From positions 1 to 64,000 of the forward strand of contig NZ_BAMJ01000001.1 in NCBI RefSeq assembly GCF_000615805.1: a stretch of 64,000 bases of DNA. The letters run 5' to 3'. The DNA is from Latilactobacillus fuchuensis DSM 14340 = JCM 11249. GTDB lineage: Bacteria; Bacillota; Bacilli; Lactobacillales; Lactobacillaceae. A program made the position numbers and the translations under genes. Every line of letters begins with the position of its first letter. Positions within the stretch are counted from its first letter, which is position 1. Shown here piece after piece: positions 47,124-57,611 of this stretch. A model generated the notes under the pieces. That model was not told the DNA's origin and did no database searches. It was given only the letters and a program-made list of their open reading frames with translations.

Positions 47124-48065
47124 TTATTCATCCTTTCGACCGTGAAATGGGATATCATAAATATCTAAATCGCTAACAACCTTTGTATTCTTAAAAATCG
47201 CCCGCGCATCGTTTTGTAATTCTCGGACGGCTTGGCCCAGATACCGAGCTGAAATATGGGTCAACAATAAACGATTGACTTGCGCTTTTTTAGCGACTTT
47301 AGCTGCGTTAATATTCGTTGAATGATAATATTGATGTGCAATTTTTTGTTCTTGTTTGCCAAAGGTACTTTCATGGACTAACACATCCGCGTTAGCCGCT
47401 AATGGCACAATCGCTTCGCAATTGCGGGTATCCCCGATAATGGTCACAATCCGGCCTTTTTGAGCGTGCCCGATATAATCTTGACCGTTAATTTGACGGC
47501 CATCAGCTAGCGTAACGGTTTCGCCTTTCTTTATCTTGGCATAAACCGGTCCCGCCGGCACACTATCTGCCTGTAATTTAGCGACCTGCAACTCACCTGG
47601 ATGGTCCTTTTCAATAATCCGGAACCCATAACTAGCAATCCGATGGTCTAATTTGGCACATTCAACCCGAAAAGTTTCATCGTCTAACAAGATGCCTTTA
47701 TTCGGCAATACGACGAAATTCAACGGATACGTTAAATGACTCTCAGAAATTTTCAAACTGGTTCGGACGTATTCTTCAATACCTTTTGGGCCGTAGATTA
47801 TTAAAGGTTCATCGCCACCTTGAAACGAACGGCTTGATAAGAAGCCCGGTAACCCAAACAAATGGTCACCGTGTAAATGCGTTAAAAAGATTTTTTTGAC
47901 TTTTCGTGGTTTCAAGGTTGTCTTTAAAATTTGATGTTGCGTTGCTTCCCCGACATCAAACAGCCAGATTTCATTGCGTTCATCCAATAATTTCAATGCA
48001 ACACTCGTGACGTTTCGTTGTCGTGCGGGGACACCAGCGCCAGTTCCTAAAAATTCTAATTCCAT
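47124..48065 (-). CDS. rnz: Ribonuclease Z
   Basis: A 313-residue tRNA 3' endonuclease of the metallo-beta-lactamase fold. [21 protein letters not shown], the metal site [19 protein letters not shown] and later HESTFG and LLTHISARY are conserved. The ATG at 48065 gives the family start and length; the longer in-frame extension overlaps the upstream gene. It is followed after two bases by the SDR gene. Confidence 0.95.
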   Translation of the reverse strand: MELEFLGTGAGVPARQRNVTSVALKLLDERNEIWLFDVGEATQHQILKTTLKPRKVKKIFLTHLHGDHLFGLPGFLSSRSFQGGDEPLIIYGPKGIEEYVRTSLKISESHLTYPLNFVVLPNKGILLDDETFRVECAKLDHRIASYGFRIIEKDHPGELQVAKLQADSVPAGPVYAKIKKGETVTLADGRQINGQDYIGHAQKGRIVTIIGDTRNCEAIVPLAANADVLVHESTFGKQEQKIAHQYYHSTNINAAKVAKKAQVNRLLLTHISARYLGQAVRELQNDARAIFKNTKVVSDLDIYDIPFHGRKDE

Positions 48066-48100
48066 TAAACTCTTCCATCCTTGTCTACATAACAAACTAT

Positions 48101-50014
48101 TTATTTTTGAACCAGTGCTTTGGCGACAATCGCCGTGTATTCTTTCACACCAGTTGGGTTGGGGTGCACTTGATCTTGGTAGAACCAATCGCCATGTTTG
48201 CTGGCTTGGCCGTACCAATCAATCACCGTTAAGTTCGGATACTTTTTAACCGCCCCTTTTAACATTTCATTGACATCATTTTGCCAAGGCCGGGTTGGTA
48301 CGAAGGTGTTTAACCAATAGACTTGGCGTTGGCTACCAATCGCCGTCATGAATTGATTTAACTGTTCTGCAGTAAAGGAACCATTCGTCCCTAAACTAAT
48401 TAAAACAGTACTGCTCATCGCCCCTTTTTGGACGTAATCCTTAATAATCGGCGTACTCTTGTACAATTGCCGCCCGACAGCGGCGTCCACAATCATATTG
48501 GGGAAGACTTGTTGTAACGACTCACTTGCATCTAACAAGACCGAATCACCAATTGCCGTGACCGGTAATTTTTGGGCTTTTTGCAAAGCCACTTGGGTGA
48601 CCCCATATTTTTCAAATTCCTGATTGACCGGATTCTTTTTTGCGGCCGCTTCAGCTGCTTGATCTGTTGGTGTCTGCGTTTTGCCTTTGGCCTTTTTAGC
48701 TTTCGCGATTAACGCGGCCTTCTTTTTAGCGTTGGCTTTTTTATTTTTCTGAATATTGACCGCCAACGCTGATTTATGAGTATTCGGCGCCGCTTGGCTA
48801 GGGGCTTGCATTAACCCCACTAGTGCGATTAAACCAATCAATGATAGACCGGTCATGAAGCCCACCTTGCGATTCCATTTTGGATGCGCCCAGAATTGAC
48901 GGAATTGACCCCATAACTTAGCGTATTGATAATGCGCGAGTGGTTGTTCAATCAACCGGTATGATAATTCGGTAATCCCGAAAATAATTGCGACTTCAAT
49001 CACCGGATACAAAATGGGATGATCGGCGATGTTCTTAAAATAACTTTCAAAAAAAATCATGACCGGAAATTGATAGAGATAAATCCCATAACTGCGTTTC
49101 CCCAACCAATTAAAAACCGGATTGGTCAATACGCGATTCCAATCCGAACCCGGATGGGCCACCACGGCCACTAGTAAACAAACGATTACACTAAATAACC
49201 ACATGCCACCGCGGTAAACCCAGACATTTTCGGCATCGAGATTAAACATTAAAACCAATAATAGTGCCGCACTGATTAACCCGACGCCGTCTAATAATAG
49301 TCGTTGTTGTGCGACGACTTTTTGCTTAAGCGCCGTTGAAGGCCAAGCAAAAGCGGTGGCTGCGCCTAATAGGATTGAAAAGACACGGGTATCCGTTCCG
49401 TAATATAAGCGACTCGGGTCAGCGCCGGGCTGATACAAAATCGCCATCCAAACGGCGGACACTACACTTAAGCCTAACAAAATCTGGGCAATTCGGTTTT
49501 TCTTTTTAATCCCAACGATTAAAGCAACCACGACAAACGGCCAAACTAAGTAAAATTGACCTTCAATTGATAACGTCCATAAATGCGTAAAGGGTGATTC
49601 ATTATTGGCAAACCGGTCAAAATAGGATTGACCATGCCCAATTTGCCACCAATTATAAACGTATAAAATATTGGTGATGACCATTTCATGTAACTGGTAT
49701 AACAATTGCCTTTGAAACAACGTAATGTACGCACTAGTCGCCAGTAACATCGTTAGTAATCCCGGATAAAGGCGCTTAATCCGCCGCACATAAAAGCTCT
49801 TCAAATTGACCCAATTATTCTGCTGCCACTCTTGGACCAATAAATCAGTAATCAAGTAACCAGAGACAACCATAAAAATCGGCACGCCTAAATAACCACC
49901 TGTAAAGGTATAGGGCATCAAATGATACAAGATGACCCCGATTAAGCCAATTGCCCGTAACCCATCAAAGCCGCTGATATACCGGCTGTTTTTCAAACGT
50001 TTCTTTCCAACCAT
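48101..50014 (-). CDS. OatA-like membrane acyltransferase with SGNH domain
   Basis: A protein of about 637 residues. The N-terminal half is an acyltransferase-3 membrane domain ([21 protein letters not shown]; about ten helices up to residue 405); a Lys/Ala-rich linker follows, then an extracytoplasmic SGNH esterase-like domain with [20 protein letters not shown] and [12 protein letters not shown]. This is the layout of OatA, which O-acetylates MurNAc in peptidoglycan and raises lysozyme resistance, so that role is likely. The start is uncertain: ATG at 50014 or GTG at 50026, both with weak ribosome binding sites. Confidence 0.85.
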   Translation of the reverse strand: MVGKKRLKNSRYISGFDGLRAIGLIGVILYHLMPYTFTGGYLGVPIFMVVSGYLITDLLVQEWQQNNWVNLKSFYVRRIKRLYPGLLTMLLATSAYITLFQRQLLYQLHEMVITNILYVYNWWQIGHGQSYFDRFANNESPFTHLWTLSIEGQFYLVWPFVVVALIVGIKKKNRIAQILLGLSVVSAVWMAILYQPGADPSRLYYGTDTRVFSILLGAATAFAWPSTALKQKVVAQQRLLLDGVGLISAALLLVLMFNLDAENVWVYRGGMWLFSVIVCLLVAVVAHPGSDWNRVLTNPVFNWLGKRSYGIYLYQFPVMIFFESYFKNIADHPILYPVIEVAIIFGITELSYRLIEQPLAHYQYAKLWGQFRQFWAHPKWNRKVGFMTGLSLIGLIALVGLMQAPSQAAPNTHKSALAVNIQKNKKANAKKKAALIAKAKKAKGKTQTPTDQAAEAAAKKNPVNQEFEKYGVTQVALQKAQKLPVTAIGDSVLLDASESLQQVFPNMIVDAAVGRQLYKSTPIIKDYVQKGAMSSTVLISLGTNGSFTAEQLNQFMTAIGSQRQVYWLNTFVPTRPWQNDVNEMLKGAVKKYPNLTVIDWYGQASKHGDWFYQDQVHPNPTGVKEYTAIVAKALVQK

Positions 50015-50108
50015 TTCTCTACCCACTCTGTATTCTGATAAGCCTTATTATAGCAATGTTTTAGTTAACTGCCTACATTTTCAATAATTTTTTTGTCAGT
50101 GTGTCGCA

Positions 50109-50277
50109 AAAAGTCTGTGATCGAAGTCTTAACAGGCTCACATTTAACGCGGTTTTTCTTTATCGCGCACCAGAAGGCATCAATGGCCGTTCAAATCAAA
50201 AGAGCTGATTATCCTTAGTTTCTGGATAATCAGCTCTTTCAACTTGATAGGCAATCGATAACGTGCCAACACACTTA
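50109..50277. repeat. Degenerate mosaic repeat (class 2 plus class 1 fragment)
   Basis: A diverged copy of the 57.6 kb element: AGTCTGTGATCGAAGTCTTA, GCGCACCAGAAGGCATCAATGG, then TTCAAATCAAAAG and a perfect stem AGAGCTGATTATCC / GGATAATCAGCTCT (50200-50237). It ends with GATAACGTGCC, the start motif of the class 1 units. The right edge is four bases from the obg stop codon, and the stem probably terminates obg. Confidence 0.65.
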
Positions 50278-50281
50278 TTTA

Positions 50282-51574
50282 TTATTCAACAAATTCAAAC
50301 GTAAAGTTATCAAGTGCTACTAAGTCACCATCGTGAGCACCGGCCTCGCGTAAGGCTTCATCAATCCCCATTGAACGCAATTGACGTGCAAAACGCATGA
50401 CGCCATCTTGATGGGTTAAATTACTCATCTTAAAGAGTCTTTCAACCTTAGCACCCGTAATAATAAAGGTCCCTTCTTCGTCTTGTTCAATTTCAAAAGC
50501 AGGGCCTTCTGGTTGATATTGATATAGTTTTTGGGCTTCGGTTGCTTCTTCATCCCCCATTGGGAATTCAGCAGTGTCCGCTAATAAATCAGCCGTTTTG
50601 TTCATCAAAGGTTGAACCCCTTGATGGGTAATACTAGAAATTTCAAAAATTTCATGAGTATTACCAGCAGCTGCTAATTTAGCTTTAAAATCAGCTAATA
50701 ATTCGGCAGAACCGGGTAGATCCATTTTAGTCGCGACAATTACTTGTGGACGTTCTAAAATTTTAGGATCATAGGTTTCTAATTCATGATTAATTTGTTC
50801 GTAATCTTCATAAGGATCACGGCCCGTTTGTTCGTCCATTTCAACTAAATGAAGGACAACGCGCGTCCGTTCAACGTGGCGTAAGAATTGAATTCCTAAA
50901 CCAATACCGTCTGAAGCGCCTTCGATTAAACCGGGTAAATCGGCAAGCACGAAATCGCGGCCATCATCCAATTGCACCATCCCTAAGTTAGGGACCAAGG
51001 TTGTAAATTGGTAGCTGGCAATCTTGGGTTTAGCACTCGTTACGACTGACAATAACGTTGACTTCCCAACTGATGGGAATCCAACTAAGCCAACATCCGC
51101 TAACACTTTCAATTCTAATTGAATACTACGCTCTTCACCAGGTTCACCATTTTCGGCAACTTCTGGCGCGCTATTTTTAGCATTCGCAAAACGCATATTG
51201 CCACGACCGCCACGGCCACCACGACCGATGACTAATTTTTGACCATTCTCAGTTAAATCGCCCAATAGTTCATGGGTATCGGCATCGCGCACAATTGTAC
51301 CAGGCGGCACTTGAACAAAGGTATCCTCTGCCCCGTGACCGTACATTTGTTTATTTTGGCCGTTACCACCGCTATTGGCCTTGAAATGGTGTTTGTAACG
51401 GAAGTCCATTAATGTTCGTAAACCTTCGTCTACGACTAAAATGACACTACCGCCACGACCACCATCACCACCGGCTGGTCCGCCAAGTGGCACAAACTTT
51501 TCACGACGAAATGCAACCGCACCATCGCCGCCTTTACCAGCTTTCACATCAATTTTGACTTGATCTACAAACAT
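50282..51574 (-). CDS. obg: GTPase Obg
   Basis: A 430-residue ribosome-associated GTPase. The glycine-rich Obg fold ([32 protein letters not shown]), the GTPase domain ([27 protein letters not shown]) and a C-terminal OCT domain (about residues 350-430) are all present. It links ribosome assembly with growth control. Single gene followed by a repeat-borne hairpin. Confidence 0.96.
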   Translation of the reverse strand: MFVDQVKIDVKAGKGGDGAVAFRREKFVPLGGPAGGDGGRGGSVILVVDEGLRTLMDFRYKHHFKANSGGNGQNKQMYGHGAEDTFVQVPPGTIVRDADTHELLGDLTENGQKLVIGRGGRGGRGNMRFANAKNSAPEVAENGEPGEERSIQLELKVLADVGLVGFPSVGKSTLLSVVTSAKPKIASYQFTTLVPNLGMVQLDDGRDFVLADLPGLIEGASDGIGLGIQFLRHVERTRVVLHLVEMDEQTGRDPYEDYEQINHELETYDPKILERPQVIVATKMDLPGSAELLADFKAKLAAAGNTHEIFEISSITHQGVQPLMNKTADLLADTAEFPMGDEEATEAQKLYQYQPEGPAFEIEQDEEGTFIITGAKVERLFKMSNLTHQDGVMRFARQLRSMGIDEALREAGAHDGDLVALDNFTFEFVE

Positions 51575-51658
51575 TATTTTGACTCCTTCTTGTTCTAAAC
51601 AGTACCTTATATACTACCGAAATTTAGACCAAAAGTAAACAGACAACCGTCAGAACGC

Positions 51659-51690
51659 AAAAAAGAATGGGCATTTTGCCACATTCTTTC
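51659..51690 (-). terminator. Terminator of mupG
   Basis: AAGAATGTGGCAAAATG / ATTTTGCC-ACATTCTT-type hairpin followed by T-rich sequence on the minus strand, eight bases after the stop codon. Confidence 0.75.
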
Positions 51691-51697
51691 CTAAAAC

Positions 51698-52792
51698 TTA
51701 TTGATTAACCGGTACCAATTTAAAGTTACTCCATGGTTTTAAATAACTTAATAGGAATTGTTCTTCTGGTGCAATGTGGCCAACCACGTTGACCCGGCCA
51801 TCATTGTGCATCGCTTGTAAGGCAATTTGGGTTTCGCCTTTATATTGACCATAACCGACATTATCAATCAAAATATCGCCGCGTTGAATATCAATCGTAT
51901 TGTGCGCTGCAAATGGTAAATCCTTATAAATCACGCGAGTCATGGTCGACCGCAATAGATATTCTGAACGATCACCCCGGTAGCTATGGAGACTTTCAAA
52001 TAAGACTTGGCGTTCATCAGCCGTAATATCGGCCGCAACTTCGATTTGAATCGCTGGATATTCCGCATTGAAAATCGTTTGCATCGTCTTTAATTCCGCT
52101 TCGGAGGCATAGGCATTCCCGACAATGATGTCGTCGATGTTATCCATTAATAGATAATGTTTCATCTGCGTTGCGATTGGCAAATCACGATCAGCTTCCA
52201 TCGTTGGTAACCCATCTTGCGTTGGCCATGGTCCGAAAGTCGCTTCGTGTGAATTTACAAACGCCGCCGTATTAAGGTTGTATTGGGCAAATTGGGCCGT
52301 GCATTGTTTAAAGAAATCTTCCCCTAAACCTGAATAACGATGCGGATAAAAATTATGACAGCCTAATAAGTTGGCCCGTTTAGGCGAGTAACTCATAATA
52401 TTATCAACGTAACTCGTTCCTTGGCTCATATTAATTTCAATTTTTAAATCATATGGATTACGCGTCATCTTAGCTTCTTCAGCACCCGTAAAGCCGTTAT
52501 CTAGCCGAATGCCCCAAGCCCCTAAGTCGTGGAAAAAACTTAAATCATCATATGAAATATTGAGTTGTTTGAATAAACCGGGATTAATATCGATCATAAC
52601 TTGCATCCCTAATTGATTCGCATATTCAACGACTTTTTTAAAATTGGCCAAAACCGCTGATTGATCACCGGTCACTTCTAATAAAGAAGTAAACACCCGT
52701 TGGAACCCGTATTGATGTGCTAACGCTAAATAGGCCGCATCCTTGTCAAATGTTGACCGTTCTGGATAAATCGAAATGCCTAATTTCCCCAT
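51698..52792 (-). CDS. mupG: MupG/DUF871 family 6-phospho-N-acetylmuramidase
   Basis: A 364-residue protein of the DUF871 TIM-barrel family. LGISIYPERST at the start, VMIDINPGLF, GIRLDNGF, LLGCHNFYPHRYSGL and VNSHEATFGPWPTQDGLPTMEADRD match MupG, which cleaves MurNAc-6-phosphate-GlcNAc during recycling of the cell wall. Here it stands alone, without murQ or a MurNAc phosphotransferase system gene beside it, and is divergent from fruRKA across 252 bases. Family assignment is firm; the exact substrate in this organism is inferred. Confidence 0.85.
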   Translation of the reverse strand: MGKLGISIYPERSTFDKDAAYLALAHQYGFQRVFTSLLEVTGDQSAVLANFKKVVEYANQLGMQVMIDINPGLFKQLNISYDDLSFFHDLGAWGIRLDNGFTGAEEAKMTRNPYDLKIEINMSQGTSYVDNIMSYSPKRANLLGCHNFYPHRYSGLGEDFFKQCTAQFAQYNLNTAAFVNSHEATFGPWPTQDGLPTMEADRDLPIATQMKHYLLMDNIDDIIVGNAYASEAELKTMQTIFNAEYPAIQIEVAADITADERQVLFESLHSYRGDRSEYLLRSTMTRVIYKDLPFAAHNTIDIQRGDILIDNVGYGQYKGETQIALQAMHNDGRVNVVGHIAPEEQFLLSYLKPWSNFKLVPVNQ

Positions 52793-52961
52793 GAATAGAA
52801 CCTCCTAATAATTGGGCTATACCACCCTGTTAACTATTATTTTAGCATATCACTAGCGCTTTTGAAAGCTCTTACATTGTTTAAACAACTGGTCTAGCCC
52901 GTTAAATCAGGCGAATGGCATCTTCCGATTGTTATTTAATATTTCGGTCTAATTCTAAAAA

Positions 52962-53040
52962 TGATTGTTTTTGAACGTTTTTGGAATATTTTGATTGATT
53001 TAATTTGAAAACGATGTCATAATGATTTTACGGAGGAGAT
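52962..53040 (+). promoter_or_regulatory. fruRKA promoter with cre site and phased T-tracts
   Basis: -35 TTGATT (52995-53000), a 17-base spacer and -10 CATAAT (53018-53023), then GGAGGAG at 53032. TGAAAACGATGTCA (53006-53019) is a perfect match to the CcpA site TGWAANCGNTNWCA and overlaps the -10. Just upstream, T-rich segments repeat about every 11 bases (52962-52998), plausible as binding sites for the DeoR-type FruR. Confidence 0.8.
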
Positions 53041-53044
53041 CATT

Positions 53045-53800
53045 ATGCTAACCGAAGAAAGACAACAATTAATTATCGAACTTTTAAAGCAACAAGAAGT
53101 CGTTAAGATGAAAGCGCTCTGCCAATTATTAAAAACATCCGAATCAACTGTCCGTCGAGATCTTCAACTTTTAGAAGAACAAGGACTACTGATTCGCATT
53201 CATGGCGGTGCCAAACGCATCAATACCTTGCAAGAAGAACTAGGACAAATTGAAAAAACCAGCAAAAACGTTCATGAGAAAACTGGAATTGCGCAATTGG
53301 CCGCTTCTAAAATTAAAACAGGTTGTGTCATCTATCTCGATGCCGGCACGACAACTCAGGCCATCATCCCCTATTTGACCCCCGCAATGAATCTAACTGT
53401 GGTCACCAATGGGGTTGATACAGCTTCATTACTAGCTGACCATCAGATTCAAACTTTCTTACTCGGTGGTCGGGTTAAAAATAAAACCAAAGCCATGGTC
53501 GGCGCGGCTGCACTCGAAGCCTTACTCCAGTTCCAATTTAATCAAGCGATTCTCGGGACGAACGGCATTGATTTAGCTGCTGGTCTCACCACCCCCGATC
53601 CCGAAGAAGCCACGCTCAAACGCTTTGCGATTCAACAGGCGAACCAAACACTGGTCTTAGCGGACCACACTAAGTTTGAAGCCGTTTCTTTTAGCAAATT
53701 TGCCCAATTAGAACAAGTCCAACTGATTACCGATCAACTACCGGCAACCATTCGACAACGCTATCAACAACAAGCCAATATTCAGGAGGTTTTATCGTGA
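53045..53800 (+). CDS. fruR: DeoR-family fructose operon repressor
   Basis: A 251-residue regulator: N-terminal DeoR helix-turn-helix (MLTEERQQLIIELLKQQEVVKMKALCQLLKTSESTVRRDLQLLEEQGLLIRIHGGAK) and a C-terminal sugar-phosphate-sensing domain (VIYLDAGTTTQAIIPYL; TNGVDTASLLAD; GTNGIDLAAGLTTPDPEEA). By position it should repress fruRKA until fructose-1-phosphate is present. Its stop overlaps the fruK start (GTGA). Confidence 0.94.
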   Translation: MLTEERQQLIIELLKQQEVVKMKALCQLLKTSESTVRRDLQLLEEQGLLIRIHGGAKRINTLQEELGQIEKTSKNVHEKTGIAQLAASKIKTGCVIYLDAGTTTQAIIPYLTPAMNLTVVTNGVDTASLLADHQIQTFLLGGRVKNKTKAMVGAAALEALLQFQFNQAILGTNGIDLAAGLTTPDPEEATLKRFAIQQANQTLVLADHTKFEAVSFSKFAQLEQVQLITDQLPATIRQRYQQQANIQEVLS

Positions 53801-54714
53801 TTTATACCATTACGGCGAATCCATCAATCGATTACGTCATCCAACTCAACCAATTAACCACCGGCCAAGTGAACCGCGTCAAATCAGACGTCAAACTTCC
53901 CGGTGGTAAAGGCATTAATGTCTCTCGTATTTTAGCAGCCTTAGACCTACCTAGTACGGCGCTCGGTTTTATCGGCGGTTTTACCGGTGACTTCATTCAA
54001 CAACAACTCAATAACGAGCTCGTTGATTGTCAGTTTACGCAGGTCCCCGCTGATACCCGCATCAACGTTAAAATCAAAGACGCGGTTGAAGAAACTGAAA
54101 TTAACGGTCAAGGGCCAGCTATTCCGACTGCAGCAGTTGACGTGCTCAAAGCACAGCTCAATCAATTAAAGCCCGGCGATATCGTCTTTATGTCGGGTAG
54201 CTTGCCCCCTAATCTCCCCGCTTCATTCTATAAAGACCTAGTGCCTTTAATTCACGAACGCCAAGCCGAATTCGTGATTGATACGACCGGTCAAGCGTTA
54301 CTGGATACCTTAGCCGATCGGCCCCTCGTGATTAAACCTAACCACCACGAATTAGCGGAATTGTTTAACACAACTTTCGCGGACCATCAAGCAATCATCG
54401 CCGCTGGCCGTCAATTACTGACCAAAGGGGCCCAACATGTTTTAGTCTCAATGGCTGGCGCTGGCGCCTTACTGATCACACCAGAACACGCCTACTTAGG
54501 CGGCACACCAAAAGGGACAGTCATTAATTCGGTCGGAGCAGGCGATTCAATGATTGCCGGCTTCGTTGGCACATTCTCGCAACACCACGATGCCTTGGCC
54601 GCTTTTAAAACCAGTTTAGCTTGTGGCAGTGCCACGGCCTTTTCAGAAGATTTAGCGACGACCGCTAAAATCAACGACTTATTACCCCACATCGAAATCA
54701 CACAAATTGATTAA
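53797..54714 (+). CDS. fruK: 1-phosphofructokinase
   Basis: A 305-residue PfkB-family kinase converting fructose-1-phosphate to fructose-1,6-bisphosphate. The first block has NPSIDYVIQLNQLTTGQVNR, GGKGINVSRIL binds substrate, and NSVGAGDSMIAGF contains the catalytic Asp and anion hole. GTG start with AGGAGG upstream, overlapping fruR by four bases. It processes the product of FruA. Confidence 0.96.
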   Translation: MIYTITANPSIDYVIQLNQLTTGQVNRVKSDVKLPGGKGINVSRILAALDLPSTALGFIGGFTGDFIQQQLNNELVDCQFTQVPADTRINVKIKDAVEETEINGQGPAIPTAAVDVLKAQLNQLKPGDIVFMSGSLPPNLPASFYKDLVPLIHERQAEFVIDTTGQALLDTLADRPLVIKPNHHELAELFNTTFADHQAIIAAGRQLLTKGAQHVLVSMAGAGALLITPEHAYLGGTPKGTVINSVGAGDSMIAGFVGTFSQHHDALAAFKTSLACGSATAFSEDLATTAKINDLLPHIEITQID

Positions 54715-54737
54715 TTAACCATCAAAGGAGACCAATT

Positions 54738-56660
54738 ATGAATATCCAAGACTTACTTTTAAAAGACGTCATGATCATGGATTTACAAGCCACGACTAAA
54801 GAAGGCGCGGTTGATGAAATGATTGCTAAATATCAAGCGGCCGGCGTCATTACGGATGCTACCCTCTATCGCAAAGACATCCTGGCTCGCGAAGCCCAAT
54901 CTTCAACCGGGATTGGTGAAGGGATTGCCATGCCCCACGCGAAAGATAGCGCCGTTCAACGTGCGACCGTCTTATTCGCTAAGAGTCAAAATGGCGTTGA
55001 ATACGACGCACTCGATGGCCAACCCGTTTACTTATTCTTCATGATTGCCGCTCCAGAAGGCGCTAATAATACCCATTTACAAGCGTTGGCCGGTCTTTCA
55101 TCATTATTGATTAAACCGCAACTCGTCGCCGATTTAAAACAAGCCCAAACACCTGACGACGTCCAAGCACTCTTTGCTAAAGCCCAAGCGGCTAAAGACG
55201 CCGAAGACGCTCAAGAAGCTGCAAAAGAAGCCGCACAAACTGCCGTTGCCACTAATGACACGAAACCCTTCATCGTTGCGGTCACCGCTTGCCCAACTGG
55301 GATTGCGCATACTTACATGGCCGAAGCCGCATTGAAGGAAACCGCCGCTAAGATGGGCATCGACATCAAAGTTGAAACGAACGGTTCTGAAGGCGTCAAA
55401 CACCGCTTAACCGCCGACGATATCAACCGAGCGACTGGGGTGATTATCGCCGCTGATAAAAAAGTGGAAATGCCTCGTTTTGATGGCAAACATCTCTTAA
55501 ATCGGCCCGTCATCGATGGCATTAAGAAACCACAAGAATTGATTCAAAAAACATTGGATTCAGAAGGCACTATCTTCCACGCCACTGAAGCGGCTACTGG
55601 CCAAGAAGCCGATGCCGACAAGAAATCATTGTGGAGTCGCGTTTATCAGGATTTAATGAATGGTGTTTCAAATATGTTACCTTTCGTCGTTGGTGGTGGG
55701 ATTTTAATGGCCATCTCGTTCCTATTGGAACAAACGGTCGGCGCCCACTCAACAACCTTTATCTTCTTAAACTCGTTGGGCAATAACGCCTTTAACTTCC
55801 TAATTCCAGTTTTAGCCGCTTATATCGCGATTTCAATTGGTGATCGCCCCGCTTTAATGCCCGGGTTTGTCGGCGGTTATATGGCCAGTCAAGCCACTGC
55901 CAGCGTCTTATCGTCTAAGAGTCCTGCTGGTTTCTTAGGTGGTTTAGCGGCTGGTTTCATCGCTGGTTGGGTGATTGTTGGTTTAAAGAAAGCCTTCAAA
56001 AATCTGCCTCAAACGTTAGACGGTTTAAAACCAATTTTGATTTTCCCCGTCCTCGGGTTACTAATTGTTGGCTTCATCATGTTCTTCATGGTCAACCCAA
56101 TCTTCGCACAAATCAATCTCTGGTTAAGTACTTTCCTAACCCATTTAGGAGCCGGTAACGCCTTGCTGTTAGGCGCCCTCCTCGGTGGGATGATGTCCGT
56201 CGATATGGGTGGTCCTTTCAATAAAGCTGCTTATACCTTTGCCATTGGGGTCTTCACGACCACTAAAGACGGTTCATTAATGGCCGCTGTCATGGCTGGT
56301 GGGATGGTGCCACCATTGGCCATTGCCGTTGCTGCTACATTATTCAAAAATAAATTTACCGGTAGCGAACGCAAACAAGCCTTTGCCAACTATGTCTTAG
56401 GGCTATCATTCATCACTGAAGGCGCGATTCCATTCGCCGCAACTGATCCCTTACACGTCATTATCTCAAGTGTGATTGGTTCAGCGATTGGCGGTGGTTT
56501 AACCCAACTCTGGGGCATTACCGTTCCAGCACCCCATGGCGGTATTTTCGTCGCACCACTCGCTAATCACGGTTTATTATTCGTTTTAGCCGTTCTCATC
56601 GGGACCTTCGTCAGTGCTTTAATCCTAGGCCTCTGGCGACCAGTTGCTAAAGAAATTTAA
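54738..56660 (+). CDS. fruA: Fructose PTS transporter, EIIABC fusion
   Basis: A 640-residue fructose-specific phosphotransferase. EIIA (about residues 1-150) has phospho-His67 in GIAMPHAKD; an Ala-rich linker follows; EIIB (about 175-275) has Cys185 in TACPTGIAHTYMAEAAL; EIIC (about 305-640) is membrane-embedded with about nine helices. It imports fructose as fructose-1-phosphate. It follows fruK by 23 bases and ends at a bidirectional terminator. Confidence 0.97.
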   Translation: MNIQDLLLKDVMIMDLQATTKEGAVDEMIAKYQAAGVITDATLYRKDILAREAQSSTGIGEGIAMPHAKDSAVQRATVLFAKSQNGVEYDALDGQPVYLFFMIAAPEGANNTHLQALAGLSSLLIKPQLVADLKQAQTPDDVQALFAKAQAAKDAEDAQEAAKEAAQTAVATNDTKPFIVAVTACPTGIAHTYMAEAALKETAAKMGIDIKVETNGSEGVKHRLTADDINRATGVIIAADKKVEMPRFDGKHLLNRPVIDGIKKPQELIQKTLDSEGTIFHATEAATGQEADADKKSLWSRVYQDLMNGVSNMLPFVVGGGILMAISFLLEQTVGAHSTTFIFLNSLGNNAFNFLIPVLAAYIAISIGDRPALMPGFVGGYMASQATASVLSSKSPAGFLGGLAAGFIAGWVIVGLKKAFKNLPQTLDGLKPILIFPVLGLLIVGFIMFFMVNPIFAQINLWLSTFLTHLGAGNALLLGALLGGMMSVDMGGPFNKAAYTFAIGVFTTTKDGSLMAAVMAGGMVPPLAIAVAATLFKNKFTGSERKQAFANYVLGLSFITEGAIPFAATDPLHVIISSVIGSAIGGGLTQLWGITVPAPHGGIFVAPLANHGLLFVLAVLIGTFVSALILGLWRPVAKEI

Positions 56661-56670
56661 TGGCCCAACT

Positions 56671-56706
56671 AAAAAAGAAGCATTCGCCTGAATGCTTCTT
56701 TTTTTG
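56671..56706. terminator. Bidirectional terminator after fruA
   Basis: AAAGAAGCATTC / GAATGCTTCTTT hairpin flanked by A and T runs, between convergent fruA and the YitT gene. Confidence 0.9.
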
Positions 56707-56710
56707 CTTT

Positions 56711-57556
56711 CTATAATAGTCGTTGTAACTGTTCGGCCTGCACACTGCGAACCTCATCAACCACCACTAAAGCCTGTGCATCAATCTGCGAAATCGTTGG
56801 CACGATTGTTGCCAGTTGTTTCGCCGTGCAAATCACGTATAACATCGGCCGTTGATTTTGACTGTAATAACCTTTGGCCTCAATCACCGTAATCCCTTGA
56901 TGATACTCTTTCGATAACGTCGCGGCAATTTGGGCGTATTGTTCTGAAATAATGGTGACCGCCCGTTTGGCCCCAAATCGGGCTAACAATTGATTTAAAA
57001 TCACCGCTGATAGATACAATTCAATAATCGTCAATAACATATTCTGAAATCCAATAATGAAACCGGACGGAATCGCGACAATCAAATCAAAGAACAACAT
57101 CGCACTACCGGTCGGAATACCTAAATAACGGTTGACGATTTTAGCGAGAATCGTACTGCCCGCAATGGTGCCCTGACAATCAATGATGATTGCCATCGCG
57201 ATCCCCATTAAAACCCCGCCGATGATTGTTGGAATTAAGGTCTGCGTCGTATGATAATGAATCAGCCGCGGTAATTTCAAAAAGATGGAGATCCAAAAGA
57301 CCGCCCAGACTGAATAGCCAATCGTGATTTTATCTAAGAAACGAATCCCAATGATAATCAAAATCCCGTTCAAGACAAAGTTGGTCAAAGCCGGTGGAAT
57401 CGCTAATGCATAGTAGCCAAGCGCAGTTAACCCGGTGACGCCACCTTCCCCAATTTGATGGGGAATTAAGAAATCATTAATTGCCACAGCGTAAATAAAC
57501 GCCCCTAGAATAATTCCCAAACTATTCTTTACCACTTGTTTTTTCATCAACGTCAC
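56711..57556 (-). CDS. YitT family membrane protein (intact)
   Basis: A 281-residue protein: an N-terminal membrane domain of five or six helices (NSLGIILGAFIYAVAINDFLIPHQIGEGGVTGLT) and a C-terminal cytosolic DUF2179 domain (AKRAVTIISEQYAQIAATLSKEYHQGITVIEAKGYY). The function of the family is not established. GTG at 57556 is favoured because TAGGAG lies six bases upstream; ATG at 57547 is possible. It is a diverged paralogue of the frameshifted gene at 11065. Confidence 0.85.
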   Translation of the reverse strand: MTLMKKQVVKNSLGIILGAFIYAVAINDFLIPHQIGEGGVTGLTALGYYALAIPPALTNFVLNGILIIIGIRFLDKITIGYSVWAVFWISIFLKLPRLIHYHTTQTLIPTIIGGVLMGIAMAIIIDCQGTIAGSTILAKIVNRYLGIPTGSAMLFFDLIVAIPSGFIIGFQNMLLTIIELYLSAVILNQLLARFGAKRAVTIISEQYAQIAATLSKEYHQGITVIEAKGYYSQNQRPMLYVICTAKQLATIVPTISQIDAQALVVVDEVRSVQAEQLQRLL

Positions 57557-57611
57557 ATCCCGCTCCTAAATTACCTTTAGATTATCATAATTGGCACGAC
57601 AATCACAACCC

